NCBI GenBank assembly: GCA_001310715.1
Contig: BAXV01000002.1
Coordinates: 1 to 64,000, forward strand
DNA length: 64,000 nucleotides
Reading direction: 5' to 3'
From: Pseudovibrio sp. JCM 19062
Lineage (GTDB): Bacteria > Pseudomonadota > Alphaproteobacteria > Rhizobiales > Stappiaceae
Below the pieces are notes generated by a model, which was not told the DNA's origin, searched no databases, and saw only the letters and a list, made by a program, of their open reading frames with translations. Below are positions 9,993 through 19,538 of the stretch, piece by piece. The stretch's first letter is position 1. Every line of letters begins with the position of its first letter. The translations under genes and the position numbers were made by a program.

Positions 9993-10834
9993 TCAAATGC
10001 TGGGCCTTGCGCTCAACAAACGCCCCGTTGGCCAAACGGCAAACATGTCTCTGTTTGGCCCTCTCCACTCACATAGCACCCTTTGCAAATTTCCCTCGGT
10101 CAGCTCCTTTTCCATCTCGCTCACAGGAAGAAGCGTCACTCCCAACCCGTCCATAGCCAATTGTTTGGCCAAACCAATATCGTCTGTGACAACGGTGGGT
10201 TGCAGTCGTAGCGTTTCTTCATTTTTGGGGTTTTCGGTGTGCAGAGCCCAGGTCGGAAAAGTTCTAGTAGATATGATGGAATGGTCGTGCAGGTCTGTGA
10301 GGCTCTCGGGAGTTTTATGGTCGGCCAGATAACTCGGTGAAGCCACAATCACAGAGGCCACAGTTCCCAGCTTGCTCTGGAACAATTGGGAGGATTGTTG
10401 GGGGCCGGCCTCAGTGCCAAGTCAACCTGCGCTTCCAGCATATCCTTGTTTTCGTTGCTTAGTTTCAGGTTCAGTTGAATTTCGGGATTGGCTTTTATGA
10501 ACTGGGACCACATTGGTTGCAGTATGCCGACCGAGGCGTTGGTGGGTGCTGCAACTGTTAATTGGCCGCTGAGTTGGTGCAGGTCTTTGCGAAGGTTACG
10601 CTCGGTCCTCTCAAATTGTGTCACCAGATCGGCATAGGCTTGGTAGTAGGTTTCACCTTCTGCTGTCAGGCTAAACTTCCTTGCCGAGCGATGAATGAGC
10701 TGACATCCCAAATCCTGTTCCAGCCGCTGCAGACGCCGCGTCACGGTTGCTGCGGGCAAATTTAAACGTGCTGCCGCAGCCGATAGCCCTTGCCGGCGAA
10801 CAATGTGAATGAACAGTGCGATGTCGTCGATCAT
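9993..10834 (-). CDS. LysR-family regulator (one frameshift)
   Basis: LysR-type regulator with an N-terminal winged helix (residues 1-60, SAAAARLNLPAATVTRRLQR) and a C-terminal periplasmic-binding-like effector domain. The start is the ATG at 10834 (MIDDIALFIHIV), the usual LysR beginning. The effector domain is broken near 10390 and resumes in another frame to the stop at 9993 (TDDIGLAKQLAMDGLGVTLL). It is divergent from the monooxygenase-DUF2798-RidA cluster, 106 bp away, which it probably regulates. Confidence 0.87.
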
Positions 10835-10940
10835 GATTCCATTTTTGAAATTTATATGTACCAAATTCGATATATAACAGCGCATTCGGAATTTGTAAAA
10901 CCCGGCTCATACGATTTTTGAACCTCATGGAGAGATTAGA

Positions 10941-11249
10941 ATGACCAACTTATGGGTGAGCGCAGAGGTAGAATTGGCCGATGGGGCGTGTCTGGCTGAA
11001 GCTGAAAGTGAACTTAAGAAACTGGTGGTAGTCACCCTTGAGGAACCGGGGTGTATTCAGTTTGAAATTCGGCAGGAAATCGGAAAACCGGAGTGTTTTA
11101 TTCTTTGGGAGTGCTGGGTGGATGCAGAGGCGTTACAGGCACACTATGATGCGCCGCATACACTCGCATATTTCGCTAAGAACCTTACAAAAATCAACTC
11201 TGTACAGAAGCTTGAGCCTCTTGGCGTTTCTGAACGAGTGGCCGCATAG
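10941..11249 (+). CDS. Antibiotic biosynthesis monooxygenase (ABM) domain protein
   Basis: Small dimeric alpha/beta-barrel protein of the ABM/YgiN fold, 102 residues. Typical features are the opening strand LWVSAEVELADG, the core EEPGCIQFEIRQEI and the C-terminal AHYDAPHTLAYFAKNL. Members act as cofactor-free quinol monooxygenases or on reactive metabolites. First gene of a tight three-gene cluster: the next gene starts one base after its stop. LysR control from the divergent gene is inferred. Confidence 0.87.
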   Translation: MTNLWVSAEVELADGACLAEAESELKKLVVVTLEEPGCIQFEIRQEIGKPECFILWECWVDAEALQAHYDAPHTLAYFAKNLTKINSVQKLEPLGVSERVAA

Positions 11250-11250
11250 C

Positions 11251-11469
11251 ATGATGCAACGCCTTGTCTCATCCATCCTGATGTCTTTGTTTCTCTCGTT
11301 TGTCATGTCCTGCTGGGTCACATGGCTGAATCTGGGGTGGAGCGAGGAGTTTGTGACACAGTGGATGACTGCATTCAGGTTTGCGTGGCCTGCTGCGTGG
11401 CTTGCCGCCTTTACTCTTGGGCCTGTGGTCCAGTCGCTTACGCAGAAGCTTCTCAGAGTTATTTCTTAG
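11251..11469 (+). CDS. DUF2798-like small membrane protein
   Basis: 72-residue protein with two predicted membrane helices (VSSILMSLFLSFVMSCWVTW and FAWPAAWLAAFTLGPVV), length and pattern typical of DUF2798. The ATG at 11251 follows the ABM stop by one base (TAG-C-ATG), indicating translational coupling. Function unknown; these proteins often sit beside LysR regulators and small detoxifying enzymes. Confidence 0.75.
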   Translation: MMQRLVSSILMSLFLSFVMSCWVTWLNLGWSEEFVTQWMTAFRFAWPAAWLAAFTLGPVVQSLTQKLLRVIS

Positions 11470-11490
11470 TTCATCATTGGAGTGATTTCA

Positions 11491-11874
11491 TTGCCTATCC
11501 GACGCATCAACATTCCGGAGCTTGGCCTGCCTGTTGGCCCGTATACACATGCCATTGCTTATGGCGACACGCTCTATACTTCCGGCTTTACTGCCTTCGG
11601 CAGCCCTGCGCAGTCAGGATCTGCCGGAGAGCAAGCTGACGCGATCTTCTCGCAGCTTAAGATCATTGCCGCATCGCAGAACATCTCACTGAAGAACCTT
11701 GTGAAAGTGACCGTGTTTGTCTCTAACTTCACCCAGATATCAGAGCTTAGAGAGGCACTTACCAGACACTATCAGGAGGATGTTCCTGCAAGTTCCATGG
11801 TGATTGTTGATGGTTTGTTTTCGCCAGACCTACTGGTTGAAATCGAAGCCATACTTTCTCTGAATACACATTAA
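11491..11874 (+). CDS. RidA/YjgF/YER057c-family protein
   Basis: Reactive-intermediate deaminase family protein that hydrolyses enamine/imine intermediates, cytoplasmic and trimeric. Family hallmarks are GPYTHAIAYGDTLYTSGF near the N-terminus and LKNLVKVTVFVSN in the centre. I prefer the TTG at 11491 because GGAG lies eight bases upstream; a GTG at 11482 in the same frame overlaps that site. The arginine that binds substrate carboxylates in classical RidA (followed by CVE/V motifs) is not present in the usual form: the end reads DLLVEIEAILSL. It is therefore a divergent Rid subgroup member. Third gene of the LysR-linked cluster. Confidence 0.85.
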   Translation: MPIRRINIPELGLPVGPYTHAIAYGDTLYTSGFTAFGSPAQSGSAGEQADAIFSQLKIIAASQNISLKNLVKVTVFVSNFTQISELREALTRHYQEDVPASSMVIVDGLFSPDLLVEIEAILSLNTH

Positions 11875-12013
11875 GCAGGTGAAGTAGGTACCTGTCTGCT
11901 GTGGCACCAAACAAGTCAGTATGTGGATGTTGCGGATGGAGGAAACACAGTGTGCTTGAGGAACCGAGGTCATCCTTCCTTAAGCACACAATCAATGTAT
12001 CTGCAAAGTGCTC

Positions 12014-12835
12014 TCAGTCAGGTGCATTGGGTTTTCTGGCAGTTACCTGCCTCATTGTAAATTCCAGTGAGATGCTGTCCAGCGAAGCCTGCTCAAGCAG
12101 CTCGGAAATCTCATCTATTTGTGCACGGGAGGCTATTCCTTGCTCCAGTAGGCGTTGCTCCCCTTCCTTCAAAAAGAGACGCTGATTCAAGATATTCAGG
12201 CACATCGCATGGGACAGGTTGGTTATAGGTGGTTATATCCACATAACCCAGATTCTTAAGCTGTCCCGGAAGCTCCTCAAGCGCGAAGTTGGGATTACCG
12301 CCCCCTGCACTAACCAGTTGGAAACCCCAAGTATGCACCTGCACAAATGGCCAATCAGAGCGCTGTTTCCCCCTGAGTGGTTCGGACTCTTCGATGAAGA
12401 TTACCCCACCCTGCTTTAGGCCCTTGAATACTTTCTGCAATATCTGTTTTCTATCTGCGATATGTCTAAGTGCTAGTCTAGCGTAAACAAGGTCGTATTG
12501 ATTGGTCCCATACTCGAACGCCGCTGCATCAGAGCACACAAAATGAACATTTTGAATCGCTTCCTCTGCCGCTTTGCGAGCTGCAAGTGCGATAAAAACC
12601 TGAACCGCATCAAGCCAGTTACTCGCCCGTTTGGGAAATTTTCTTTAGCGAAATAACAAGCAGCTTCACCGATACCACATCCAAGGTCTAAAACACTCGC
12701 GGTGGTGGGGACCTTAAGTTTTGCGAGGCCCAATTGTGTGGATCCATGCAGAAACCTGTCCAAAAGCAGATACCGGTGAGCCGCTTCTTCTCGCTCGCTA
12801 AGCATATATCGATTGTCTGCAAGTGAACCTGACAT
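12014..12835 (-). CDS. SAM-dependent methyltransferase (two frameshifts)
   Basis: Class I methyltransferase of unknown substrate. Start taken at 12835 (MSGSLADNRYMLSEREEAAH). Motif I SVLDLGCGIGEAACYF is in the first frame. After a break near 12600 it continues with DLVYARLALRHIADRKQIL and GGVIFIEE. After a second break near 12200 the C-terminal helices (LNQRLFLKEGEQRLLEQGI to ARKPNAPD) reach the stop at 12014. The reading YML.REEAAHRY.LLDRF resembles methyltransferases in polyketide/phthiocerol-type or anthrone pathways only superficially. Confidence 0.8.
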
Positions 12836-12965
12836 GGCATATAGACCCTTCTCTTCAGCAAACCTGAGCAGAGAGATATCGTTGATCTGAGTTCGGAGTA
12901 TGGCGTGTCTCCAATGCCCGTGTGAAAACAATCGCCTGTTCGATCAGGGAGTTTTTCCGCGGAGG

Positions 12966-14160
12966 TCAGTTGATCGGCGCTGCCGTTAATGCGAGCTCTT
13001 TACTCTCGTCGGCTGTTGCTTCTTCGAGACCTAGGAGTTCATCATAGAGGTCGAAATAGCCTTGGTTGTCGCTGGCGAGTAGGTAGCAAAAGTGCATGTT
13101 GAACACTTGGCCCCGTAAGGCGCGATAGCGCTCTTGGGTCAAAGAGGCTGCAATTCTGGTTCGTATTTGCTCAGGTCCTTCCTTGTCGCTCAGTTCGCGC
13201 TTTCTTGTAAAATCTTGCAGAGAGGGAAACTTGCCATTGCAGATTATGTCTTCCGCCGCATAGACATCGCGCCAATGTATAGTCTGGTTCGCCGCGAGCG
13301 CTGCGATTGCGTTTCTCAGCTTTGTACTTCCCGAATATCCGCAGAAGTAGTTGAACGCGGAGCCGAGAGTCAGGCACCTTATTTTTGCTCCTGACGTTCC
13401 CAAAGCTGGATCCATGCGGAGGGCTTCGTGCATTGCGTCAACCAACAGCATACAGCCAGAGCTGTGTCCCAGCACGATCACCTCATCCTGTGGCGCTGCA
13501 TTTTCGTGAACCTGCAATATGAGTTGACTGACACTTTTTATACGCGTGCGCAGCTCTATGTCCCTGTCCAAAGAATAGCGCCGGATCGAGATGCAATCGT
13601 TTGTTAAGTACCAGAAGTAGGTGTGCCGCTCTAAGAGCCACGACCCACGATAAACAGCAAGCGGCCACAGGACGAGGCCCGCAATAGCGAGGGCAGATTG
13701 CTTGTAATCCTGCCAGCTCACCATCTCCACTAAAAGCCCGAGCGGATAGACTGTCGCCCAGATAAGAACCGCAAAAAAAGAGCGGCGGATATGCCCAAAA
13801 CAGTGTCGAGTAGACGTGACGCTGGAGCAGACGAAAATAGTAGCCTGAAAAGACCATATGCGCGAAGGTCCAAAAACCTAGCAGAATACGCATGGGGCCG
13901 GAGAGCTGAAACTCCCGCAGAACTAAGTCGCGCCAATTAACGAAATACAGATCGGTATCCGCCATTTTACCGGGCTGATTGGATCGCGCTTGCCACAATG
14001 CGTAATGAGAATTTCCTTCATCCAGACCTTTGGTTGCCTCCAGAGTACACGCAACATTTCGCAGATCCCCATATCGGGCAATTTCTTTTTGGAAGAATGA
14101 AAATGCAACTTCGGAAGGGCGTGGATCGTATCCGGGGATGTAAATTACGTGCCTTTTCAT
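12966..14160 (-). CDS. Membrane-associated alpha/beta-hydrolase-like protein (one frameshift)
   Basis: Unrecognised ~397-residue protein. It opens MKRHVIYIPGYDPRP, resembling the oxyanion-loop strand of lipases, contains two or three hydrophobic segments (MRILLGFWTFAHMVFSGYYF, a segment around PPLFFAVLIWATVYPLGLL, and ALAIAGLVLWPLAVY), then a nucleophile elbow VIVLGHSSGCMLL. The two halves join if the T7 run (minus-strand sense) near 13780 is read as T6. A lipase or esterase active at the membrane is inferred from GHSSG; the catalytic Asp/His cannot be placed with certainty. Confidence 0.65.
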
Positions 14161-14443
14161 TGAGGCTTGCCCTAATCATGATTGCAGACGCAAAGGAAAC
14201 TACTACTGATATTAATTTATATTAACTCTACTAAAAGTATAGTTTAATAAGCGCTCAATCGTTACCTACTTAGCATAGGTACAAGCAGCTCAGGTAGATT
14301 ACGATAGCAAGTCGAATCCCGATGAAAATTGGATCATGCAAGTTACATTGTATTGAAGGCCGCGAAACACCTAGGGTCATCTCGCGTTAAAATAAACGCC
14401 TTCCAAAGTGGCCTGTAATCGAGCATGTCAATCACAGACGTGA

Positions 14444-14833
14444 TCATTCGATATCAACGGAGACTCTCACATCGGGGAAGTTGGGATCATATGTGAAAGT
14501 TACGGGCTGGTTGGCGACGACGCCACTCCCAACTCCGCGTATTAAATTGACGGTGCCAGCTGTACCGTCATCACAGTACACAGCACTTGCATAGCGACCA
14601 GAGTCATGACGGCCACGACTTCCAGCGATCGTTCCAGTGCATGTACGGCCATTTGAATCCGTAAGTGTCAGTGTTGCCCCGTCAGGACTGCCGGCAGCTC
14701 CGGTTTGTATTTGCCCAGAGACGTTTCCCGATCCATCATTGTATTGCCCGCTGATGTCATGCTCGGTGGCGCAGGCAGCAAGGACGGAAGCTGTACCAAT
14801 GGCGGTAGATTTTATCCAGACTTGATAGGGCAT
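14444..14833 (-). CDS. Small putative lipoprotein
   Basis: 129-residue exported protein: short N-terminus with one Lys, hydrophobic core TAIGTASVLAAC and lipobox LAAC, so acylated at Cys21. The mature part is rich in Gly, Thr and Ser with a repeat-like beta pattern (GSGNVSGQIQTGAAGSPDGA) and two further cysteines. Function not recognised. Stand-alone gene. Confidence 0.65.
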   Translation of the reverse strand: MPYQVWIKSTAIGTASVLAACATEHDISGQYNDGSGNVSGQIQTGAAGSPDGATLTLTDSNGRTCTGTIAGSRGRHDSGRYASAVYCDDGTAGTVNLIRGVGSGVVANQPVTFTYDPNFPDVRVSVDIE

Positions 14834-15234
14834 ATGCTCGTTCCGTTTTTTGCGGCGGCGTCAGCGGAACAATAAGCACATAACCTATGGTCATATTAAG
14901 GAGGGAAGACGGATTCCAACTCAAGTTGGAACGTCTTGCCATTTGCGAATGCAAAGCTTCAGTTTTGGGCTGGTATTCGCAAAGATCAGGCAACTCGTAG
15001 GGAGGTTATTTTTCATCCCCGACGACTGACTACTGGCCTGATGTCTTCTTTTGTCAACTGCCTTATCCGCTGGCCCTGCGCAAAATGCTTGAAATCGGAG
15101 GCTCAGATACGACATACATCACTACCGAGATTCAGATGTTTCTAATTTCATTATGCAACTCTGAACACCGTCCTCTTAACCACATAAAACTGTGTGTGGT
15201 GAGGGCTACTATTATTCGTGCGGAGAATTTATTT
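14834..15234. other. Intergenic region, nothing recognised
   Basis: About 400 bases between the divergent lipoprotein and Pmp3-like genes. No open frame with family signatures and no strong hairpin seen; it presumably holds both promoters. Confidence 0.5.
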
Positions 15235-15426
15235 ATGCGATTGATCCTGGCTATCCTGCTTCCGTTTGTTGTGTTCTTCACAATCAACCGTCCGTTTCAG
15301 GGGATCTTTTGTCTCTTGCTTCAAATTACGTTGATCGGCTGGCTACCGGCAGCAATCTGGGCTGTATATGCACTGGGGCAGTACAACACCGATAAGAAAA
15401 TCAAAAACATGCACCGACCCAACTGA
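15235..15426 (+). CDS. YqaE/Pmp3-family small membrane protein
   Basis: 63-residue protein with two membrane helices (LILAILLPFVVFFTINRP and GIFCLLLQITLIGWLPAAIW) and a short polar tail, matching the YqaE/Pmp3 (UPF0057) family, which affects membrane potential under salt or cold stress. The start is ATG 15235 with GGAG about ten bases upstream; the longer upstream frame is rejected because it lacks hydrophobic pattern or ribosome site. Monocistronic, with a terminator just downstream. Confidence 0.85.
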   Translation: MRLILAILLPFVVFFTINRPFQGIFCLLLQITLIGWLPAAIWAVYALGQYNTDKKIKNMHRPN

Positions 15427-15449
15427 ATACAAGCTTAGAGTAGAAAAGG

Positions 15450-15490
15450 AATAACAGGCTCTAGCTTTTCTTCTGGGCCTGTTATTTCAT
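15450..15490 (+). terminator. Terminator after pmp3-like gene
   Basis: Inverted repeat ATAACAGGC (15451-15459) / GCCTGTTAT (15477-15485), 17-base loop, then a T-containing tract. Confidence 0.65.
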
Positions 15491-15656
15491 TTGACGGATA
15501 TGCTCTTTTGCTGCTTTCTCAACTGTAACAACCCGCGATGACCTCAGTTGGTTACACCTGCCTTTCGAATAGTTCATCAAAAGAGGCAGGACGGGCCGGA
15601 TGGGACTTTGTCCGCAGCCAGTGAGGGGTAGCAGGTGCAGAGAATGCGGTAAGATC

Positions 15657-17118
15657 TCACTCGCTCTTTTTGGTGCTCTTGGGAACATCTTGCTTCTCAG
15701 TCCATATGGAACTGTTGACCCCCTCTGCCAAATCAGGATGTTCCGAAATATCGAATTTGGGCTCCTGTCCTGCCCTTATATATTTGAAATAGTCTTTGGT
15801 GACTGCGACCACTTTTGGCAAAAGCAGGGTCAAAGCAAATAGATTGATTGTTGCCATGAAACCCATGGCGGCATCGGCGCTGTTAAAGACTGTCGTCACA
15901 GATTGCAACGATCCCCAAAAAACCATACCAAGCGCACCAAAGCGAAGCAGGGGGATCGCCGATTTTCGCCCATGGCTCAGAAAGACGACGACATTTTCTG
16001 CATAAGAAAAGTTCGCGACGATCGTTGTGAAAGCGAAAAAGAAGATTGCTACGGCGATGAAATAGGTACCGGTGGAACCAAGATGCTCACTCGCAGCGGC
16101 TTGGGTCAAAGCTATACCCGTTAAGGAGCCACCGGGTTCATAAGCGCCAGAAAGCAGGATGAGCAAAGCCGTGGCTGTGCAGATCACAATTGTATCGATG
16201 AACACGCCAACCGCTTGCGTAAATCCTTGCGTAGCAGGGTGATGCGGGCTCGGAGATGTGGATGCGGCGATGTTTGGGACAGTCCCCATCCCTGCTTCGT
16301 TGGAGTATAGTCCACGACGAATTCCATTCGACATTGCCGCTAACATTCCGCCAGTGACCCCGCCAGCTGCCTGATCAAAGCCAAAAGCGGAGGCAACGAT
16401 TCTCCATAAGAGTGATGGAACCTCCTCTATATTGAGAAGGACTACACCCACTGTGACAATTACGTAGGCAGCGGCCATGAATGGTACAACGATCACCGCA
16501 AACTGAGCTATCTTGCGGATACCTCCAAAAATTATGAAACCAGCGAAAACTGTTAGAAGAACCCCTGTGACCAACTCGGGAACGGCGAAGGCCTCCTCCA
16601 TTGCGGATGCAATTGAGTTTGACTGCACAGCGGAGAAAACCAGCCCTGAGCAAAATATAAGTGCAACAGCAAATGCATAGGCTAAGACAGGCATTTTGAG
16701 CCCAGCCAAAATATACTGGGCTGGTCCTCCACGGAACTGCCCTTCGCTATCTTGTACTTTGTAAAGCTGCGCCAGAGTGCTCTCAGCGTAGGCGGTCGCC
16801 ATCCCTACTATCGCAACCATCCACATCCAAAAAAATAGCACCAGGGCCTCCTAACGTGAGCGCAACCGCTACTCCGGCCAGATTTCCTGTACCAATGCGA
16901 GAGGCCAAACTGGTACACAGCGCTTGAACTGGAGAAATGCCGCTTTGATCTGCTGAGCCGGATTTAAGGAGGACATGAAAGAAATGACCAAAGTGACGAA
17001 ACTGAATAAACTTAAGTCTAAATGTAATTAACACCCCTACACCAAGCAGACCTACAAGCAAAATGTAGTCATAAAAAAATTGTATTAAGAAAGTTTACAA
17101 GGCTCTCGATCGCGACCT
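15657..17118 (-). CDS. Alanine/glycine:cation symporter, AGCS family (frameshifted)
   Basis: Sodium- or proton-coupled amino-acid importer of the inner membrane. The family signature SNGIRRGLYSNEAGMGTVP and the region FDQAAGGVTGGM are clear, with about ten helices. The frame breaks near 16835 inside the first third (GGPGAIF...MWMVAIVGMATAY). It breaks again at the A7 run near 17073: shortening that run by one base recovers an N-terminus reading ESLVNFLNTIF before YDYILLVGLLGVG, as in other AGCS proteins. The exact start codon is not visible. Confidence 0.88.
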
Positions 17119-17338
17119 CTTTTCATTTTTCTTAGTTGGGGCTGCGGAGTTCTTTTATCTACCTCAATAGAGGACCAGTTTCAAACTATGAGTGAGACCA
17201 TAATTCACCGTCAAGGCCGCGGAGAATGCAAGGTATGTTCTTTGAAGGGAGCAATAAAGGGTGTCATGTACACCACCAGCATAACTTTACCTCACTTCCA
17301 GCTGAACAAGATCGCTACAGTTTTGCGGCATGATTGGC

Positions 17339-17755
17339 TTACAGTACTTCCCCATTCACAATCGACCAGTGATGTGGTTGCAGTTCGCGCAACGGTTTGA
17401 ATATCAGTGTATTCTCCGCGTTGGAAACTGCAGCCATAACATCCCCACCCCAATGCACTAGTCGCTCCTGGCAAATCCCGCAAGGTATCAGAATAAGGTA
17501 GGAGCTGTATTCATCTTCTCTACAAATGCACAGGGAGTGGGTTACTGTCTCATCGATTTTGTGAGCCTCAAGAATTGCGCCTACCTCCATACACAGTGAC
17601 AACCCATCATTCTTTGTTTCGGGGGCAACGCTAGTCAGAATCTTCCCTGTCTCAGTTCTGATGGCCGCCGCCGCTCCTCCCCACTCGGTAGGGTAGCGCT
17701 GTTCAATCAGCTGCATAGCTGCATTAAAAAGGGACTGTTCAATTTCCTTCGTCAT
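17339..17755 (-). CDS. Cytidine deaminase-fold protein resembling blasticidin-S deaminase
   Basis: Zinc-dependent deaminase, 138 residues from the ATG at 17755. Zinc and catalysis: C55 and E57 in LCMEVGAI (the proton-shuttle Glu is kept) and C92/C95 in PCGICQERL. The stretch AAAIRTETGKIL near residue 30 and a Glu-Leu-Gln-Pro segment near the end resemble blasticidin-S deaminases (AAIRTKTGEI and a comparable ELIP) more than housekeeping cytidine deaminase. It could equally act on cytidine or another aminopyrimidine nucleoside. Stand-alone, frame intact. Confidence 0.75.
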   Translation of the reverse strand: MTKEIEQSLFNAAMQLIEQRYPTEWGGAAAAIRTETGKILTSVAPETKNDGLSLCMEVGAILEAHKIDETVTHSLCICREDEYSSYLILIPCGICQERLVHWGGDVMAAVSNAENTLIFKPLRELQPHHWSIVNGEVL

Positions 17756-17891
17756 CTTACAGCTCTCACATACGATTAGTTGCATATCTGACTGGTATCA
17801 CTTCGAATAATATACAAGCTGATTACAGATAGAGCGCTTTTACAAGCGCATTCCGTTTTGTGCAATCTAGAGCTGCAACTCAGACAGACCA

Positions 17892-18362
17892 TCAGAGGAG
17901 TCTTTTTTGAACTTCGGGGTCTGGCAGAGAGCATAGGTCGGCTCTTCCCCAGAATCTGTAGCGATTGCGGGCGATGAGAGAGTAGAGGGCGTCTTGCAAG
18001 TGCCTGGGGAGGATGCGTAGGACGATCAGGAGCTTCCATATTCCTCCAAGCCGTGATCCGACGCGTATTAGCGCATCGAAGGATGTGTAAGCGGTTTCGC
18101 CTTCCAGATAGAGCCATGTGGACGGGTTGGAGGGATCAAGTCCATAATGCTGTGCCAGTGCTTCGCCTAAGCCGGATTGTAATGGTACAATTTTGAAGTC
18201 CCCTGCTCTATCATTATGTGCAATCCAAGTGGCTGCTTTGGCGCAGAGGCCGCAGGTGGCGTCCATGACAGAGATGGGGCCTTCATCGGGGAATCTCGGA
18301 TGTTGGCATCCTCCCGATAGGAGAAGCGCTGCTGCTTTATCTTCATGCTGAGAAGCTACCAT
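17892..18362 (-). CDS. DCC-family thiol-disulfide oxidoreductase-like protein (DUF393)
   Basis: 156-residue cytoplasmic protein with the DCC pattern at residues 33-44, here MDATCGLCAKAA (C37, C40; the usual first Asp-Gly is replaced by Asp-Ala). It continues as WIAHNDRAGDFKIVPLQSG and ends with the common RYRFWGR motif. Predicted redox function, partner unknown. Frame intact. It lies just downstream of the DUF1062 gene on the same strand, separated by a terminator. Confidence 0.83.
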   Translation of the reverse strand: MVASQHEDKAAALLLSGGCQHPRFPDEGPISVMDATCGLCAKAATWIAHNDRAGDFKIVPLQSGLGEALAQHYGLDPSNPSTWLYLEGETAYTSFDALIRVGSRLGGIWKLLIVLRILPRHLQDALYSLIARNRYRFWGRADLCSLPDPEVQKRLL

Positions 18363-18383
18363 TTCCCAACATCCCTTTCTATG

Positions 18384-18410
18384 GAAAACCCCGGAGCTGT
18401 GCTCCGAGGT
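18384..18410 (-). terminator. Terminator of the DUF1062 gene
   Basis: On the minus strand: CCTCGGAGC, short loop, GCTCCGGGG, then TTTTCC. It lies immediately after the stop at 18428. Confidence 0.75.
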
Positions 18411-18427
18411 CTACTGTTCCAAACTGG

Positions 18428-19071
18428 TTAGTCAGAGGCTTCAAGAGCAAACAGCATCGCATTGAGCTGTGCTTTCAGAGCGGGCTGGTTTACCAGTTGC
18501 AGGCATACAAGTGTGCCATCTTTGGGAGGTTTCTTCAGTTGAAGAGGAGCTCCGTTATTGCCGCAAAGAGAGCCTTGTTTCGCAAGGTCTCTAAGGCATT
18601 TCTTGAGATACCGAGTTCAAGAGCCAGCAATCTGTCCAGCCGTACGCTTACGGGCAGTGCCAGTTCCAGTCGGATCTCCAGATGCGTCCAATCCGGCCCG
18701 TCACCGCTCAAGGTTTGTTTGTGAACAGTGATAGCTGTTTCGCGTTCATCTGGTGCAGCCACTGCAGGCAAGCCCGACTTATCGAAGGCAACGTTTCTGA
18801 CATGCTCAGGGCAGTTACTTTGCAGTGCCTCCATTTGGTCCGGGCCAATTTGCCTACGGGACCGGCGTTCGAAGATTGGCCGGTTCCATGTGGCATCGCA
18901 GGAGACGCATTTGTAGATGAGCCATGCATCCAGCTTAGTGCTATTTGCGTTGAGGCGGAACTTACCCGATGGCTTGAACGGTTTGAGAGTGCCGCAGCTT
19001 TTGCAAGGAATGACTGGGCGTGGTGGGTTTTCTGGCTGAAGTGTCCAGACGCATTTAAGCGATTTCGACAT
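18428..19071 (-). CDS. DUF1062 zinc-ribbon protein (one frameshift)
   Basis: Unknown-function family with a zinc ribbon: C23/C26 (PCKSCG) and C55/C58 (YKCVSCD), between them the hallmark GKFRLNANSTKLDAWLIY, and after it WNRPIFERR. The frame closes early at 18535, but adding one G near 18550 extends it as TGAPLQLKKPPKDGTLV through NAMLFALEASD to a stop at 18428, giving the usual ~213 residues. The extended version is favoured because a terminator follows directly. The C-terminal LALELGISRNALETL resembles an S4-like RNA-binding helix pair. Confidence 0.82.
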
Positions 19072-19480
19072 GCTTTAAGATTTCCACTTATCAAAAAGCG
19101 GATGGACAGCATGACGCCGTTACAGCACACGGTAAGGCAAAGGATTTTAAAAAAAAGCAGCGCGCAAAAATGCGCATGGGTGGTACCAGAAATCACGAGG
19201 CCAAACCGGTCTCATGCCACCATCCGCGCAATACAAAGCGCGCCGCAACAAACGTATGTCAGTTACGGAACAATGATAGACTAAAAGAGACCGGTGATTA
19301 CATAGGCAAAATTGATTTCTCGCGTTGTTAAACAAGGCGGCCAGCATAGACAAAGCGCAGTATCAAACGGAAGAGACTTTTAACGCAGCGGAATCTTCTA
19401 GGGGCCAGCTGTTGCTTTTACGCAACTATAGAGTGCATTAAATAATACAACACCACATTATACTATTTGCCTTCTCATGC
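19072..19480. other. Intergenic region, no gene seen
   Basis: About 410 bases upstream of the DUF1062 gene and downstream of adhE. Reverse open frames here lack family features. It holds the DUF1062 promoter; nothing else recognised. Confidence 0.5.
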
Positions 19481-19513
19481 AAAAACCCCGGAGCCAAGCC
19501 CCGGGGTTTTTCT
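19481..19513 (-). terminator. adhE terminator
   Basis: AAAAACCCCGG, short loop region, CCGGGGTTTTT: GC-rich stem flanked by A and T runs, ending 26 bases from the adhE stop. Symmetric enough to work on either strand. Confidence 0.85.
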
Positions 19514-19538
19514 TCGAGCGCAATGTGTGCTGCGAGAA

